Below are positions 38,145-47,971 of a stretch of DNA of 64,000 nt, in pieces. The DNA is from Brevundimonas terrae (GTDB taxonomy: Bacteria; Pseudomonadota; Alphaproteobacteria; Caulobacterales; Caulobacteraceae). Where the stretch lies: assembly GCF_011761985.1 (NCBI RefSeq), contig NZ_JAASQT010000006.1:79330-143329 (forward strand), given 5' to 3'. Numbering within the stretch: position 1 is the stretch's first letter; every line of letters starts with the position of its first letter. Both the position numbers and the translations under genes were made by a program. The notes below the pieces were generated by a model. It did no database searches, was not told the origin of the DNA, and worked only from the letters and a program-made list of their open reading frames with translations.

Positions 38145-40556
38145 GTGCGGGGAATAGAGCGCCGCAGCGATGGACGGGGAAGACGAACCACAGACCATCC
38201 GGGTCTATGGGGTCGTCCCTATGAACGCGCCCTGTTTCTGGCGGCTCTGCTGATCCTGTCCATGGCCCTGTTGCTGGTCGCAAGGGACCAGTCCCGGCCG
38301 GAACGCGAACTGGATGTTCTCAACCACGATACGCTGGTTCTGGATGCCAGACTTTATGCCCAGAGCACCGCACAGCAACTGACCGGTCTGGACCGGTTGC
38401 TGGATCAGGCACAAACCCAACTGACCCAGACACCCCTCCAGCCTCTGCAAGCGCTGGAAACGGCTGTCGCCAGTCTACCGGACAGCGGAATCCTTTTGTC
38501 TACAGCACAGGGCACGCCACTGGTGGCCGTGGGACAAAAGCCTGCCCAGAGCTATAATAATGCCCAAGGGGCCACCCTTACCGACGGATATTTGAACCTT
38601 GGCCGTACCCTTGCCAATGGCCAGCGCCTGAATGCCGGTATCAAGGCACACGGCATCGCGCCTACAGGTCAGGATGTCCGTCTGGAGCTGAGGCCCGTCG
38701 CGCAACTGCCACCCGAACTGTTCAGCAGCCCGACGGGGGTGGTACTGCCCGACCCGCAAGGCAAGGATCGCGTGAATACCGCAGTCAGGATCGGAGACAG
38801 CGGGCTGGCCGTGGTGGCCGACCGCCCTGCCCGATCCTTGCTCGACCGCTGGCGCGATGATGCCAGCCTGCTGGTGATCCCCTTGGCGCTCGGCGTGGCC
38901 CTGTTGTTGTTTCTGGCCCTGCAAACCTTCCGGCAGGATCGGACGTCGCGCCAGTGGGCCGATACCGAGCGCCGCTTCCGCATTGCCGTCGAGGCGGCCC
39001 AGTGCGGGGTGTGGGACTGGGATATTGAAAAGGGCCAGTTGCAATTATCGGACTATATGGCCGCGCTGCTGGACCTGCCCGCCGGAACCAGCCTGACGAC
39101 CGATGCACTGGTCCAGCGTATCCACCCGCGTTTTCGCGACAGCTTTGCCTCGGCTCTTGGGCAGGCCCGCGAGAGCGGCCATTTCGATCTGGCCTTCCCC
39201 GTCACCCTGAACGACGGCAGCCTGCGCTGGATCGATGCGCGCGGGCGCTCGCGCGGACAACGGGCGGGTAGGCCGCACCGCCAGATTATGGGTATCGCGC
39301 TGGATATCACCGAGGCGCGCCGCGCCAAGGCCCGCGCCAAGGCCGCCGAGGAGCGGCTGGTGGATGGCATCCAGAGCGTCTCGGATGCCTTTGTCCTGTT
39401 CGACCGTCAGGGTCATCTGGTCATGTGGAACCAGGCGTTTCAGGATGCCTTCGATTTTCCGGCGGACGCCCTTTATCGCGGGGCACTCAAAAACGATCTG
39501 AACCGTATCGCCGCGCAGGCCATCCGTACCGAGAACCGCCCCGAGCCGCGCCGTGCAGGGGTCCGTGAAGTCGCCCTGAAGGACGGGCGGTGGCTACAGA
39601 TGACCGAACGCTATACCGGCGATGGCGGTACCGTAGTGATCGCCGCCGATGTGACCCTGATCCGCCAGCAGGAACATGACCGCCGTCGCGCCGCCGAAGA
39701 ACTGCAACGTACGGTCACCGAACTGCGCGCCAGCCGTTCGCGCCTGTCCACACTGGCCACCGAATACGAAGCGGCCATGACCCGCGCCGAGGCCGCCAGC
39801 CAGTCCAAGTCAGAGTTTCTGGCCAATATGAGCCATGAACTGCGTACACCGCTTAACGCCATTAACGGGTTTTCCGAAATCATGGCGGGCGAGATGTTCG
39901 GCCCGCTGGGGGATCGTCGCTACAAGGGCTATGCGCTCGACATCCATAATTCGGGCAAGCACCTGCTCAGCCTGATCAACGACATTCTCGACATGGCCAA
40001 GATCGAGGCGGGCAAGCATAACCTGCATTACGAGCGTACCGATCTGGCGGCACTGGGGCGCGAGGTGGTGCGTCTGATGCGCGGGCGGGCCGAAGAGGCG
40101 GGACTGGCACTGGCGCTGGATTCAACCGGCATGCTCGAAGCCGAGGTCGATTTGCGCGGCATGAAACAGGTGTTCCTGAACCTTGTTTCCAACGCCATCA
40201 AATTCACTCCGCGCGCAGGGCGTGTGATGCTGATGCTGACGCCACTGATCGAGCGTCCGGGCTATATTCGGGTGGCCATCAAGGATACCGGCATCGGCAT
40301 TGCCGCCGACGATATCAAACGGCTGGCCCAGCCCTTTGTGCAGGTCGAGAACCAGCACGCCAAGACCACGCAGGGCACCGGTCTGGGGCTGGCCCTGACC
40401 AAGTCCCTCATCGAGATGCACGGGGCCAGCATGGTGATCGAAAGCGAGCCGAGCATAGGCACGACAGTCTGGTTCGACCTGCCGGTCAGGGCCAATACGG
40501 GGCCGGACACCCTGCCGGATCCGCATGCAGACGATGCGATGGTATCCGCCGCCTAG
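38145..40556 (+). CDS. Membrane PAS sensor histidine kinase, PleC/DivJ-like
   Basis: An 803-residue histidine kinase. Transmembrane helices at about 27-47 and 245-263 flank a periplasmic sensor of about 195 residues. Two PAS-like regions follow (about 278-390 and 405-510), then a coiled coil and the HisKA domain with His564 in [19 protein letters not shown], and an ATPase domain with [11 protein letters not shown] and [16 protein letters not shown]. The HisKA sequence continuing [15 protein letters not shown] is of the PleC/DivJ/PdhS group that acts on the DivK/PleD regulators in Caulobacter. Start is GTG with AGGGAG eight bases upstream. It could be PleC itself, but paralogues in this group are hard to separate by eye. 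Confidence 0.8.
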   Translation: MRGIERRSDGRGRRTTDHPGLWGRPYERALFLAALLILSMALLLVARDQSRPERELDVLNHDTLVLDARLYAQSTAQQLTGLDRLLDQAQTQLTQTPLQPLQALETAVASLPDSGILLSTAQGTPLVAVGQKPAQSYNNAQGATLTDGYLNLGRTLANGQRLNAGIKAHGIAPTGQDVRLELRPVAQLPPELFSSPTGVVLPDPQGKDRVNTAVRIGDSGLAVVADRPARSLLDRWRDDASLLVIPLALGVALLLFLALQTFRQDRTSRQWADTERRFRIAVEAAQCGVWDWDIEKGQLQLSDYMAALLDLPAGTSLTTDALVQRIHPRFRDSFASALGQARESGHFDLAFPVTLNDGSLRWIDARGRSRGQRAGRPHRQIMGIALDITEARRAKARAKAAEERLVDGIQSVSDAFVLFDRQGHLVMWNQAFQDAFDFPADALYRGALKNDLNRIAAQAIRTENRPEPRRAGVREVALKDGRWLQMTERYTGDGGTVVIAADVTLIRQQEHDRRRAAEELQRTVTELRASRSRLSTLATEYEAAMTRAEAASQSKSEFLANMSHELRTPLNAINGFSEIMAGEMFGPLGDRRYKGYALDIHNSGKHLLSLINDILDMAKIEAGKHNLHYERTDLAALGREVVRLMRGRAEEAGLALALDSTGMLEAEVDLRGMKQVFLNLVSNAIKFTPRAGRVMLMLTPLIERPGYIRVAIKDTGIGIAADDIKRLAQPFVQVENQHAKTTQGTGLGLALTKSLIEMHGASMVIESEPSIGTTVWFDLPVRANTGPDTLPDPHADDAMVSAA

Positions 40557-40565
40557 TGCGGGTGG

Positions 40566-40588
40566 CCGCTAATTCCCCTAGCGGTTTC
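40566..40588. terminator. Weak hairpin terminator between convergent genes
   Basis: CCGCTA (40566-40571) pairs with TAGCGG (40579-40584), loop of seven, followed by TTTC and shortly by GTTTTTC. It lies between the kinase and the metal-sensor gene stops. Confidence 0.5.
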
Positions 40589-40590
40589 TA

Positions 40591-41088
40591 CTAGCGTTTT
40601 TCTGGTGGCTTTTCGGTCGGCGACGTCTTGGAATGGCTGTGCGGGCGATGGCGCGACAGGATACGCGCCAAGGCCTTGCGATCCTCGGCCTTCTGGTCGT
40701 TCAGGATTTCCACGGCGCCGGATTCCAGACGCGCACGCCCGCGCATTTCGGACGCCCGCGACTGCTCCAGCAGTCCTGCCACCATCACAGCATCGAAATC
40801 ATCCGAAGCGGTGATGGCAATAGCCTGACGGCGAGCCTCCCGCGCTTCTTGAAAGTCGGGACGCGCCGCCATGGCCACCTGACGCAGACGCACCTCTATA
40901 GCCCCGGCCACCTCCGGTGATCGGGTGCTGACGACCTCCATCAGCGAATCTGTGCGGGTCGTGCGGGTCATGCGCTCGGCCTCGCGGGTTTCGCGCGCCG
41001 TCAGCCAGACCGCTGTACCACCTGCAACCAGAAACACATTGAGCGCCACCGATGCGACCAGTGCCAGCTTGATCTTGCGCGAAGCCAT
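40591..41088 (-). CDS. Periplasmic heavy-metal sensor-like (Spy/CnrX fold) membrane protein
   Basis: A 165-residue protein with one N-terminal transmembrane anchor (about 8-30) and a long all-helical periplasmic part with the repeated Arg-rich helices ARPDFQEAREARRQAIAI typical of the metal-resistance/CnrX/Spy group. The C-terminus is His/Ser/Pro-rich (HRPHSHSKTSPTEK), possibly metal-binding. It overlaps the anti-sigma-like gene as TAATG, making a three-gene operon with an ECF sigma factor, in which it may sense metal or envelope stress. Confidence 0.7.
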   Translation of the reverse strand: MASRKIKLALVASVALNVFLVAGGTAVWLTARETREAERMTRTTRTDSLMEVVSTRSPEVAGAIEVRLRQVAMAARPDFQEAREARRQAIAITASDDFDAVMVAGLLEQSRASEMRGRARLESGAVEILNDQKAEDRKALARILSRHRPHSHSKTSPTEKPPEKR

Positions 41089-41543
41089 TAGCGAGGCACC
41101 TCCAAAGACGCCATTTCCAGCCCCAGCACCTCGGTATCATCGGCACCTTGCAGACTGGCTTGATAGAAGACGGTTTCGGCCTGCATCGGCGCGGCGAGAT
41201 GCTGGGCCAGACCTACGCCGAGCAAGGCACCGGCCACAGCCGTCGCCATAACCCCCGCCCCCGACCACAGGGTCCATGCGGACCACAGGCCTTGCGGGCG
41301 ACGACGAGCCTTCAGCCCCGCCCCGACCGCCGAGGCCAGAACCCGTTCGCGCAGGTCGGCGCTGGCCGTCACCGCAGGCAGGCTCAACAGATCATCCAGA
41401 GCCTCGGCACCGGACCAAAGCGTTTGCAGGTGCGGATTGTCGGCCAGTGCCAGACGCGCCTGTGCGACCTCGTCCTGCGGCCAGCAGGTCCAGCGTGCGC
41501 CATAGGCATCCAGAAGATGTATAAATCGGTCTTCAGTCATCAT
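41088..41543 (-). CDS. Putative anti-sigma factor
   Basis: A 151-residue protein: a cytoplasmic helical N-terminal part (LLDAYGARWTCWPQDE), then one transmembrane segment at about 98-118 and a short periplasmic tail. The size, topology and position four bases after an ECF sigma gene are what is expected for its cognate anti-sigma factor, although the zinc-binding HxxxCxxC motif of ZAS proteins is not present. The call depends mostly on context. Confidence 0.6.
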   Translation of the reverse strand: MMTEDRFIHLLDAYGARWTCWPQDEVAQARLALADNPHLQTLWSGAEALDDLLSLPAVTASADLRERVLASAVGAGLKARRRPQGLWSAWTLWSGAGVMATAVAGALLGVGLAQHLAAPMQAETVFYQASLQGADDTEVLGLEMASLEVPR

Positions 41544-41547
41544 CGTC

Positions 41548-42132
41548 TCATGCCCCCCGCCTTGTCTGTCTCGGTGCCATATCGGCCAGCGAAAGCCGCA
41601 AACTGCGCCTCGCCCGCGATAAAAGGCTTTCCAGTGCCTCGACGCTGACCCCCATCAAATGCGCCGCTTCGATATTGCCCAGTTCCTGATAGTGACACAG
41701 AACGATAGCCTCGCGTTGTCGTTCCGGCAGTTTCAACAAAACCGACTGGACCCGGGCTCCGGTCTCGGCGGCCAACAGCCCCCGATCCGGTGCCGGTGAA
41801 TCGTCCACCATTTCGGGGATGCGATCGATTGGCGTCTCGCGCTTGCGGCGCAAGCGGTCGTAGCACAGATTCAGCCCCACCCGATGTAGCCATGTATCGA
41901 AGCGGGCCTGTCCCGGTCGCCATTTTGGGGCCTGTTTCCAGACCCGCAACATGGCTTCCTGCGCCACATCCTCGGCCTCTACGGGATCGCCCAACATGCG
42001 CGTGGCCAGCGACAGAAGACGCGGCAGCTTGCGGGCCACCATGGCCTGAATGGCCGCGGGATCGCCCACGGCCACACGGCGCAAAAGTTCTTCGTCGGGA
42101 TCGGCGGATGGCGCCAAGCCTGCCTCGCACAT
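41548..42132 (-). CDS. ECF-type RNA polymerase sigma factor
   Basis: A 194-residue group 4 sigma factor. Region 2 is visible as RMLGDPVEAEDVAQEAMLRVWK plus RFDTWLHRVGLNLCYDRLRR, quoted in parts, recognising the -10; region 4 is LLKLPERQREAIVLCHYQEL followed by the helix-turn-helix AAHLMGVSVEALESLLSRAR. The linker between them is acidic and proline-rich. It leads an operon with a membrane anti-sigma-like protein and a metal-sensor-like protein and probably directs their transcription. The order sigma/anti-sigma/CnrX-like sensor recalls metal-responsive ECF systems. Confidence 0.9.
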   Translation of the reverse strand: MCEAGLAPSADPDEELLRRVAVGDPAAIQAMVARKLPRLLSLATRMLGDPVEAEDVAQEAMLRVWKQAPKWRPGQARFDTWLHRVGLNLCYDRLRRKRETPIDRIPEMVDDSPAPDRGLLAAETGARVQSVLLKLPERQREAIVLCHYQELGNIEAAHLMGVSVEALESLLSRARRSLRLSLADMAPRQTRRGA

Positions 42133-42179
42133 AGTTAAACTGTCGGGCGGACGACCGCGCCGCCTTCCCCGTCACGACC

Positions 42180-42782
42180 CTACTCCGAAACCGGCATCGA
42201 AGGCGACGGCTGACGCGCGGTTCGTTCGCCGCGTCGTGATTCACGCATCGTCTGACGGGCGGCGCGGCGTTCCTCGGCGCTCAGCTGACCGTCGCGGTTG
42301 GCATCCATCTGGGCGAAGCTTTCGCGGGCCTTTTGCTCGACGCTGGCAATATCGACCGTGCGGTCCGCCATAGCCTGCATACGCCCCTCGCCCCGTTGAT
42401 GGCTCCCATGCCCTGCCATGCGACGCGCATTATGACGGGCACCCTCGCCGCGGGTGCGCGACATATGGCCCATCTGTGCGTGGTCCGCCGTAAACTCTTC
42501 GCGGCTGATCTGGCCGTCGGCATTGGTGTCCAGACGGGTAAAGCGCGCCTCCATGCGCTCGGTACGCATCTTCTGGCGCTGGGCAAGGCGTTCCTCGGCG
42601 GATACCTGACCATCGCCATTGGCATCGGCGGCACGCAAGGCCTGTGTGCGGCGGGCGACAAAGTCAGCCTCGCTGATGCTGGCCTGTGCGCGTTCCATGC
42701 GCGGCATAGCCTCTTGCGCCACAGCAGGTACCGCCACGGCCACCAGCGAAAACACCGCCAAACTGCTCAGTAATTGTTTCAT
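42180..42782 (-). CDS. Secreted EF-hand calcium-binding protein
   Basis: A 200-residue exported protein with signal peptide (1-22, cleavage after AVA). It carries three EF-hand loops: DANGDGQVSAEE near 53, DTNADGQISREE near 85 and DANRDGQLSAEE near 159, each with the calcium-coordinating Asp/Asn/Glu pattern. The middle section is rich in His, Arg and Gly. It is upstream of the ECF sigma gene on the same strand with 47 bases between, so may share its stress regulon. Ligand is presumably calcium, but function unknown. Confidence 0.82.
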   Translation of the reverse strand: MKQLLSSLAVFSLVAVAVPAVAQEAMPRMERAQASISEADFVARRTQALRAADANGDGQVSAEERLAQRQKMRTERMEARFTRLDTNADGQISREEFTADHAQMGHMSRTRGEGARHNARRMAGHGSHQRGEGRMQAMADRTVDIASVEQKARESFAQMDANRDGQLSAEERRAARQTMRESRRGERTARQPSPSMPVSE

Positions 42783-42851
42783 CTCTCATGGTCTCCATTG
42801 GGCATCTTCAGCCCGATGTTGTCCCCGTCAGAGAGATTGAACGCATACGAA

Positions 42852-45773
42852 TCAGTTTTCCGTCGCGCTTTCCTCATTGTCGGTAGAGACAGCCGACGGC
42901 AGTACATGGTCCAGATGCGCCCGCGCCTGTTTGCGGATGTCGGAAATACTGACCTTTAGCGCCTCGAAATCCGGCTCGCCCACCACCTCGGCCAGCTTTT
43001 TCTGGAAGCCCGCCGGTTCCTGATCCAGATCGACCCGCTCGCCAAAGGCGCAGGTCATCACCTGTCCGACATGCTGGTGCAGCATCCATGTGCGGGCCAT
43101 GACCGGATCATCGGCCAAGGCTTCCAGCGTCGAATTGGTCAAAGGCCCGCCCGAGGCCGCCTGCATCAACTGGCGGTACTGGCCGACAAATTCGGCATCG
43201 ACCTGTGCACCTGCGCTGAGTTTTAAATCCCAGAAGCCGCGTGGCCGACGCTCGCGCTCCATCAGGTCGCGCATCTTGCGGACATCGGCGGCCACATCGA
43301 CACCGGGACGCGGACGACGCAGCACATCCTCCAGCGTCTGCTGAACCTGTACCGCAAACTCGGGACTGGTCGCCCACACCACCCGCGCGCGGGTCAGGGC
43401 CATAAACTCCCATGTGTCGGCTTCATCGGCATAATAGTCGATCATGCTGCCAAGGCGCACCGATACCGGCCCTTTAGAACCCGTCGGGCGCAGGCGCATG
43501 TCCACTTCGTAAAGCCCGCCCTCGGCTGTGTGCGCCGACAGGGCCGCAATCAGCCTCTGGGTAAAGCGGCCATAAAAGGTTTCCGCACCCCAGCCCTTGC
43601 CCTCGGTCACGGCATCGTTCGGGGCATTATAGAGGGTCATCAGATCAAGATCCGACCCCAGCGACATCTCGCGCGAGCCGGCCTTGCCCAGCGCCACCAC
43701 CGCCACCTCGCCCCCGCCAAGCGCACCGCCCATGCGTGTGGCCTCGGCCAAGGCCGCCACCGACAGGGCCTGAATACAGGCATCGGCCAGCGACGTGGTG
43801 GTCCAGCCCGCCTGACAGGCCGAAACGCGGCCCGTAATGATGTTCATGCCGATGCGGAAAGCCTGCTCGCGGTGATGCTGGCGCACCACATTCATCGTGC
43901 TTTCGAAATCGCCCGCCTCGGCGGCTTCCTCGACCAGTTGGGCAGCAACGCCCGTATCCTCGCCCAAGGGCGTCAGAAAGCGGGCATCCAGTACGCCGTC
44001 CAGCGCCTGTGGCTGACGGCCCAATACCCGCGCCAGACGCGGGGCAAAGGCCATGATCCCCACCACCATGTCGAACAAACGCGGCTGGTTCAGGAACAGG
44101 GCCTGCACCTGCACGCCGGTTTTCAGGCCGGAAAAGAAGGTGGCAAAACGGGTAAAAGCCACATCGGGCGCGCCGGTCGCGGCGGCAGCTTCCAACAGGC
44201 GCGGCGCAAGGCGGGTGAACAGTTCACGCCCCCGTGCCGTACGCGTGGCCTGAATACGGCCATGGTGCCAGCTACGGATGGTGTCCGAAACGCTGGACGC
44301 CTCGACAAAGCCCATACGACGCAGGGTTTCCAATGTGCCGGGGTCGTTTTCAACGCCGGTAAAAACCAGACTGCCATATTCGGAGGACAACTGCTCGCCG
44401 CCCTCGAACAACTGGCCATAGATGTGGTTCACACTGACCAGCAGCTCTCCGATATGGCGGTCAAACTCGGCCAGATCGTCCTGTCCGTAAAGGGCCGCCA
44501 CCTTGGCGCGGCGATCATCATCGACCGGCAGGGCGTGGGCCTGTTCGTCCTCCAGCATCTGCACGCGGTGTTCCAGATCGCGCAGTACGCGATAGGCGGC
44601 ATTCAACTGCTCGCAGGTCTGTGGTGTGACATGGCCCGCCTCGGTCAGAGCCGCCAGCGCATCCAAGGTACGCGGGCTTCTGAGGGCCGGATTGCGTCCG
44701 CCAAGGATCAGTTGCTGGGTCTGGACGAAGAACTCGATCTCGCGGATACCGCCGCGCCCCAGTTTCAGATTGGCCCCTGCGGCGTCCAACCCTTCGCCGG
44801 TCTTGTAGGTGTGGATCTGTTTCTTGATCGACTGGATGTCCAGCACGGCCTGATAATCGAGGCTGCGGCGCCAGATAAAGGGTTGGAGATGGTCCAGAAA
44901 CACCTCGCCCGCCGCCATATCACCGGCGCAGACGCGGGCCTTGATAAAGGCGGCCCGCTCCCAGTTCTGGCCGACGCTCTCATAATAGGCCAGCGCCATC
45001 GGGGCCGACACCACCGGCGGGGTCGATGACGGATCGGGACGCAGACGCAGGTCCACACGGAACACATAGCCCTCGCCCGTGCGCTCGGTCAGCAGGGTCG
45101 CCATGCCCTGTGCCAGACGGTTGCAGAAGTTCTGCACCTCCACGCTGTCATCCAGAACCGCCGACAGCACATCGGGATCATAAAACAGGCTGAGATCGAT
45201 ATCGGACGAATAGTTCAGCTCGAACGCCCCGCCCTTGCCCATGGCCAGCGCAAACAGGCCGGGCACAGGGCCGCGTGGATCATCGGCATGCGATAACAGC
45301 TTGCCGCGCCTGCGCCAGTCGGAGGCTGCTGAACGCAAGGCCGTCTGGGCCGCCGCATCGGCAAAACGGGCAATGGCCGAGGTGACCTGATCCAGCGACC
45401 ATGCCCCGCCCAGATCGGCCAGCGCCGTCATCAAATGCAGTTCGGCCTTGAACAGACGCAGCGGCGATTTCGTCTCGTCCGGCGGGCCTTCAAGCGACAG
45501 CGTCTTTTCCAGCAGGCGTTCCACCCTCTGGTCCGGATCGCCCGTCAGAACCTCGTGCAGCATTGCTGGCCAGCGACGGGCGATGCCGCCCAGATAGGAC
45601 GAGGCTGCAAACACAGGTGCCAGAGACGGCCATGCCAGTTCCAGATCACCCTGCCAGCCCTGTTCCTGCGCCGTCTCGTGCAGCCGCTCATAAAGGCGGG
45701 CGGCGGCGTCCGGATCGCTGACAGGGCCGCACGGGCTGATACGGGCGATCAGGGACTGGGTGTCTAGGGTCAT
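42852..45773 (-). CDS. glnE: Bifunctional glutamine synthetase adenylyltransferase/adenylyl-removing enzyme
   Basis: A 973-residue GlnE with the duplicated nucleotidyltransferase organisation. The N-terminal deadenylylase half has MGKGGAFELNYSSDIDLS near 192, with the GS..DxD metal site; the C-terminal adenylyltransferase half has GKAGSREMSLGSDLDLM near 700. The central and C-terminal helical domains (LKLGRGGIREIEFFVQ, LKLSAGAQVDAEFVGQ) are typical. It adjusts glutamine synthetase activity in response to PII protein. It is the last gene in the degP/two-component cluster, nine bases after the kinase stop. Confidence 0.96.
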   Translation of the reverse strand: MTLDTQSLIARISPCGPVSDPDAAARLYERLHETAQEQGWQGDLELAWPSLAPVFAASSYLGGIARRWPAMLHEVLTGDPDQRVERLLEKTLSLEGPPDETKSPLRLFKAELHLMTALADLGGAWSLDQVTSAIARFADAAAQTALRSAASDWRRRGKLLSHADDPRGPVPGLFALAMGKGGAFELNYSSDIDLSLFYDPDVLSAVLDDSVEVQNFCNRLAQGMATLLTERTGEGYVFRVDLRLRPDPSSTPPVVSAPMALAYYESVGQNWERAAFIKARVCAGDMAAGEVFLDHLQPFIWRRSLDYQAVLDIQSIKKQIHTYKTGEGLDAAGANLKLGRGGIREIEFFVQTQQLILGGRNPALRSPRTLDALAALTEAGHVTPQTCEQLNAAYRVLRDLEHRVQMLEDEQAHALPVDDDRRAKVAALYGQDDLAEFDRHIGELLVSVNHIYGQLFEGGEQLSSEYGSLVFTGVENDPGTLETLRRMGFVEASSVSDTIRSWHHGRIQATRTARGRELFTRLAPRLLEAAAATGAPDVAFTRFATFFSGLKTGVQVQALFLNQPRLFDMVVGIMAFAPRLARVLGRQPQALDGVLDARFLTPLGEDTGVAAQLVEEAAEAGDFESTMNVVRQHHREQAFRIGMNIITGRVSACQAGWTTTSLADACIQALSVAALAEATRMGGALGGGEVAVVALGKAGSREMSLGSDLDLMTLYNAPNDAVTEGKGWGAETFYGRFTQRLIAALSAHTAEGGLYEVDMRLRPTGSKGPVSVRLGSMIDYYADEADTWEFMALTRARVVWATSPEFAVQVQQTLEDVLRRPRPGVDVAADVRKMRDLMERERRPRGFWDLKLSAGAQVDAEFVGQYRQLMQAASGGPLTNSTLEALADDPVMARTWMLHQHVGQVMTCAFGERVDLDQEPAGFQKKLAEVVGEPDFEALKVSISDIRKQARAHLDHVLPSAVSTDNEESATEN

Positions 45774-45782
45774 ACTGTTTCG

Positions 45783-47195
45783 TCAGGCGGTTTGATCGGG
45801 TGCCTCGGCAGGCGGCAGGACCAGTGCAACACGAAGACCGGGCCCGCGTCCATCATAAGCGCCCGGCCCCTCGGCCAATTCGATACGCCCGCAATGGGCC
45901 TCGGCCACAGCCGTCACCAGCGACAGGCCCAGACCCGAGCCGGGCTCGGTACGGCTGCTGTCCAGACGCACAAAGCGTTGCAGCACCCGTTCGCGGTCTT
46001 CTTCGGGGATGCCGGGGCCATTATCGGTGACCGAATATTCGATCTCGCCATTGGCCTTGCGACGCGCACGGAACATCACCGCCCCGCCCGCAGGGGTATA
46101 TTTGATGGCGTTATCGATCAGATTGGCCAGTGCCTGTGCGAGGAAGGGATGGTTACCCTCGACGAACAGGCCCTCTTCGATTTTCGAGGCGAACTCGATG
46201 TCTTTTTCTTCGCCCGCATATTCGTAAAGCTCGGCCATGTCGCGGCCCAGAATGGCGGCATCGAACACCTTGGGATCGGGCGCACCACCGGCTTGCAGTC
46301 GGGCAATGGCCAGCACGGTGTTAAAGGTCTTGAGCAGGCTGTCGGCCTCGCCCAAGGCCAGTTCCAGTGCATCGACACCGGACACCTTGCCCGCCTCGGC
46401 ATCGATCAGCGCCACCTCCAGCTTGGCCCGCATACGGGTCAGCGGAGAGCGCAGATCATGGGCAATGGCATCACCCGCATGGCGGATAGAGGCCATCGAG
46501 CCTTCGAGCCTGTCCAGCATGGTGTTCAGGCCGATGGAAAGCTCGTCCAGTTCGTCGCCCGAATGTTTGACGGGGACACGAACCTTCAGATTGCCTTCCT
46601 GTACGGCACCGACCACGCGGTTCAGTCGCCCCATCGCCACTTCCACGCGGCGGCTGACCAGCAAACCACCGCCAATGCCCAGCACCAGCACAAAGAACAT
46701 GGCCAGCCATAGGGCCTGGGTCAGCCGCGACAGATAGGCTTCGATATCGCCGACATCCTCGCCGACGAACAGATGCTCGCCCCCCGACAGCGCGGTGTCG
46801 ATGCCGATGGACTGGCGTTTTTGCACGCGCCCCTCGGCATCGGTATCGGTCAGGCGGAAGGCTTCCCACTCGCCGCTGTCCACGCCGTCGGGAATGTCGG
46901 AAATATTGGCCGTGACGACTTTGCCGTCCGCATCGCGCAGGCGGTACAGATATTTATCCCCGCGCAAAGTGCGATCCACCAGCGCCTGATTGAGCGCATT
47001 GCCGCCACGCGTGCGATAGATGGCCACGAGGGTTTCCACCTCGGCGCGCACACTGGCCTCGGCCCGCGCCCGCGCCTCGGACGCCGAGGCCATATAGACA
47101 TAGGCCATCACCGCGCTGGCCGTGGCCACGAACAGGGCCAGGAACAGCAGCGTCAGACGAAACGGGGTCCGTCTAAAGAGGGATGGCAGATGCAT
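45783..47195 (-). CDS. OmpR-type two-component sensor histidine kinase
   Basis: A 470-residue kinase with transmembrane helices at about 13-35 and 163-183 flanking a periplasmic sensor of about 125 residues, a HAMP domain (184-238), HisKA with AIAHDLRSPLTRMRAKL, and an ATPase domain with NLIDNAIKYTP, DNGPGIP and GSGLGLSLV. It is eight bases after its response regulator gene and downstream of degP, suggesting an envelope-stress role comparable to CpxA or CtpR/S-type systems; the signal is not known. Confidence 0.88.
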   Translation of the reverse strand: MHLPSLFRRTPFRLTLLFLALFVATASAVMAYVYMASASEARARAEASVRAEVETLVAIYRTRGGNALNQALVDRTLRGDKYLYRLRDADGKVVTANISDIPDGVDSGEWEAFRLTDTDAEGRVQKRQSIGIDTALSGGEHLFVGEDVGDIEAYLSRLTQALWLAMFFVLVLGIGGGLLVSRRVEVAMGRLNRVVGAVQEGNLKVRVPVKHSGDELDELSIGLNTMLDRLEGSMASIRHAGDAIAHDLRSPLTRMRAKLEVALIDAEAGKVSGVDALELALGEADSLLKTFNTVLAIARLQAGGAPDPKVFDAAILGRDMAELYEYAGEEKDIEFASKIEEGLFVEGNHPFLAQALANLIDNAIKYTPAGGAVMFRARRKANGEIEYSVTDNGPGIPEEDRERVLQRFVRLDSSRTEPGSGLGLSLVTAVAEAHCGRIELAEGPGAYDGRGPGLRVALVLPPAEAPDQTA

Positions 47196-47203
47196 GTGAG
47201 GGC

Positions 47204-47875
47204 TTAGGCCTCCAGCCGGTACCCCGCGCCGCGCACGGTTTGCAGCATGGCGTGGTCAAAGCCCTTGTCGATCTTGGAACGCAGGCGGCTGATATGCACG
47301 TCGATGACATTGGTCTGGGGGTCGAAATGGTATTCCCACACCTTCTCCAGCAGCATGGTGCGCGTCACCGACTGGCCCGCATTTCGCATCAGATATTCCA
47401 GAAGCTGGAACTCACGCGGTTGCAGGTCGATATCCTGACCCGAGCGGTGCACGGTGCGCGCGATCAGGTTCATTTCCAGATCACCGACCTTGAGCACGGT
47501 CTGCACGCCGCCTGTCTCGCGGCGACGGGCCAGAGCCTCGACGCGGGCGATCAGTTCGGCAAAGGCATAGGGCTTGACCAGATAGTCATCGGCACCGGCT
47601 TTCAGACCGACCACGCGGTCCTCGACCTCGCCCAGCGCCGACAGGAACAGCACCGGTGTCTGGTCGCCGCCCTTACGCAGGGTTTCCACCATGCCGATAC
47701 CGTCAAGGCGCGGCATCATGCGGTCCACGACATAGACGTCATAGCCGCCCTTTTGCGCTTCCAGCAGGCCGAACGCGCCGTCAACCGCATGGGTAGCCTC
47801 GTGTCCGGCTTCGGTTAGTCCGCGAACCATAGCGGTTGCGGCCTCGGCGTCATCTTCGACAACCAGAATACGCAT
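47204..47875 (-). CDS. OmpR/PhoB-family response regulator
   Basis: A 223-residue regulator. Receiver domain 1-115: acidic pocket in VVEDDAE, phosphoacceptor Asp at position 51 in VVDRMMP, lysine in YLVKPYAF. Winged-helix DNA-binding domain from about 130 to the end, with LQPREFQLLEYLMRNAGQSV and NVIDVHISRLRSKI. Start at 47875 is preceded by GGAGGGG. It is cotranscribed with the kinase and glnE and follows the degP gene after a hairpin. Confidence 0.92.
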   Translation of the reverse strand: MRILVVEDDAEAATAMVRGLTEAGHEATHAVDGAFGLLEAQKGGYDVYVVDRMMPRLDGIGMVETLRKGGDQTPVLFLSALGEVEDRVVGLKAGADDYLVKPYAFAELIARVEALARRRETGGVQTVLKVGDLEMNLIARTVHRSGQDIDLQPREFQLLEYLMRNAGQSVTRTMLLEKVWEYHFDPQTNVIDVHISRLRSKIDKGFDHAMLQTVRGAGYRLEA

Positions 47876-47885
47876 TGTCCCCTCC

Positions 47886-47926
47886 AGAAAAGAAATCGGC
47901 GGCAAACATAACCGATTGCCGCCGAA
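47886..47926 (-). terminator. Terminator or attenuator between degP and the response regulator
   Basis: On the minus strand CGGCGGCAA (47924-47916) pairs perfectly with TTGCCGCCG (47905-47897) and is followed by ATTTCTTTTC. It ends just before the ribosome site of the response regulator gene. Confidence 0.7.
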
Positions 47927-47971
47927 ATCCACAGTTAAGGCTTCGTCAGATTTCCATCCGACTTCACCGGT

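Noticed and set aside
43530..45029. 499-codon open frame opposite glnE
   Set aside because: Antisense shadow; glnE motifs on the other strand are unambiguous.
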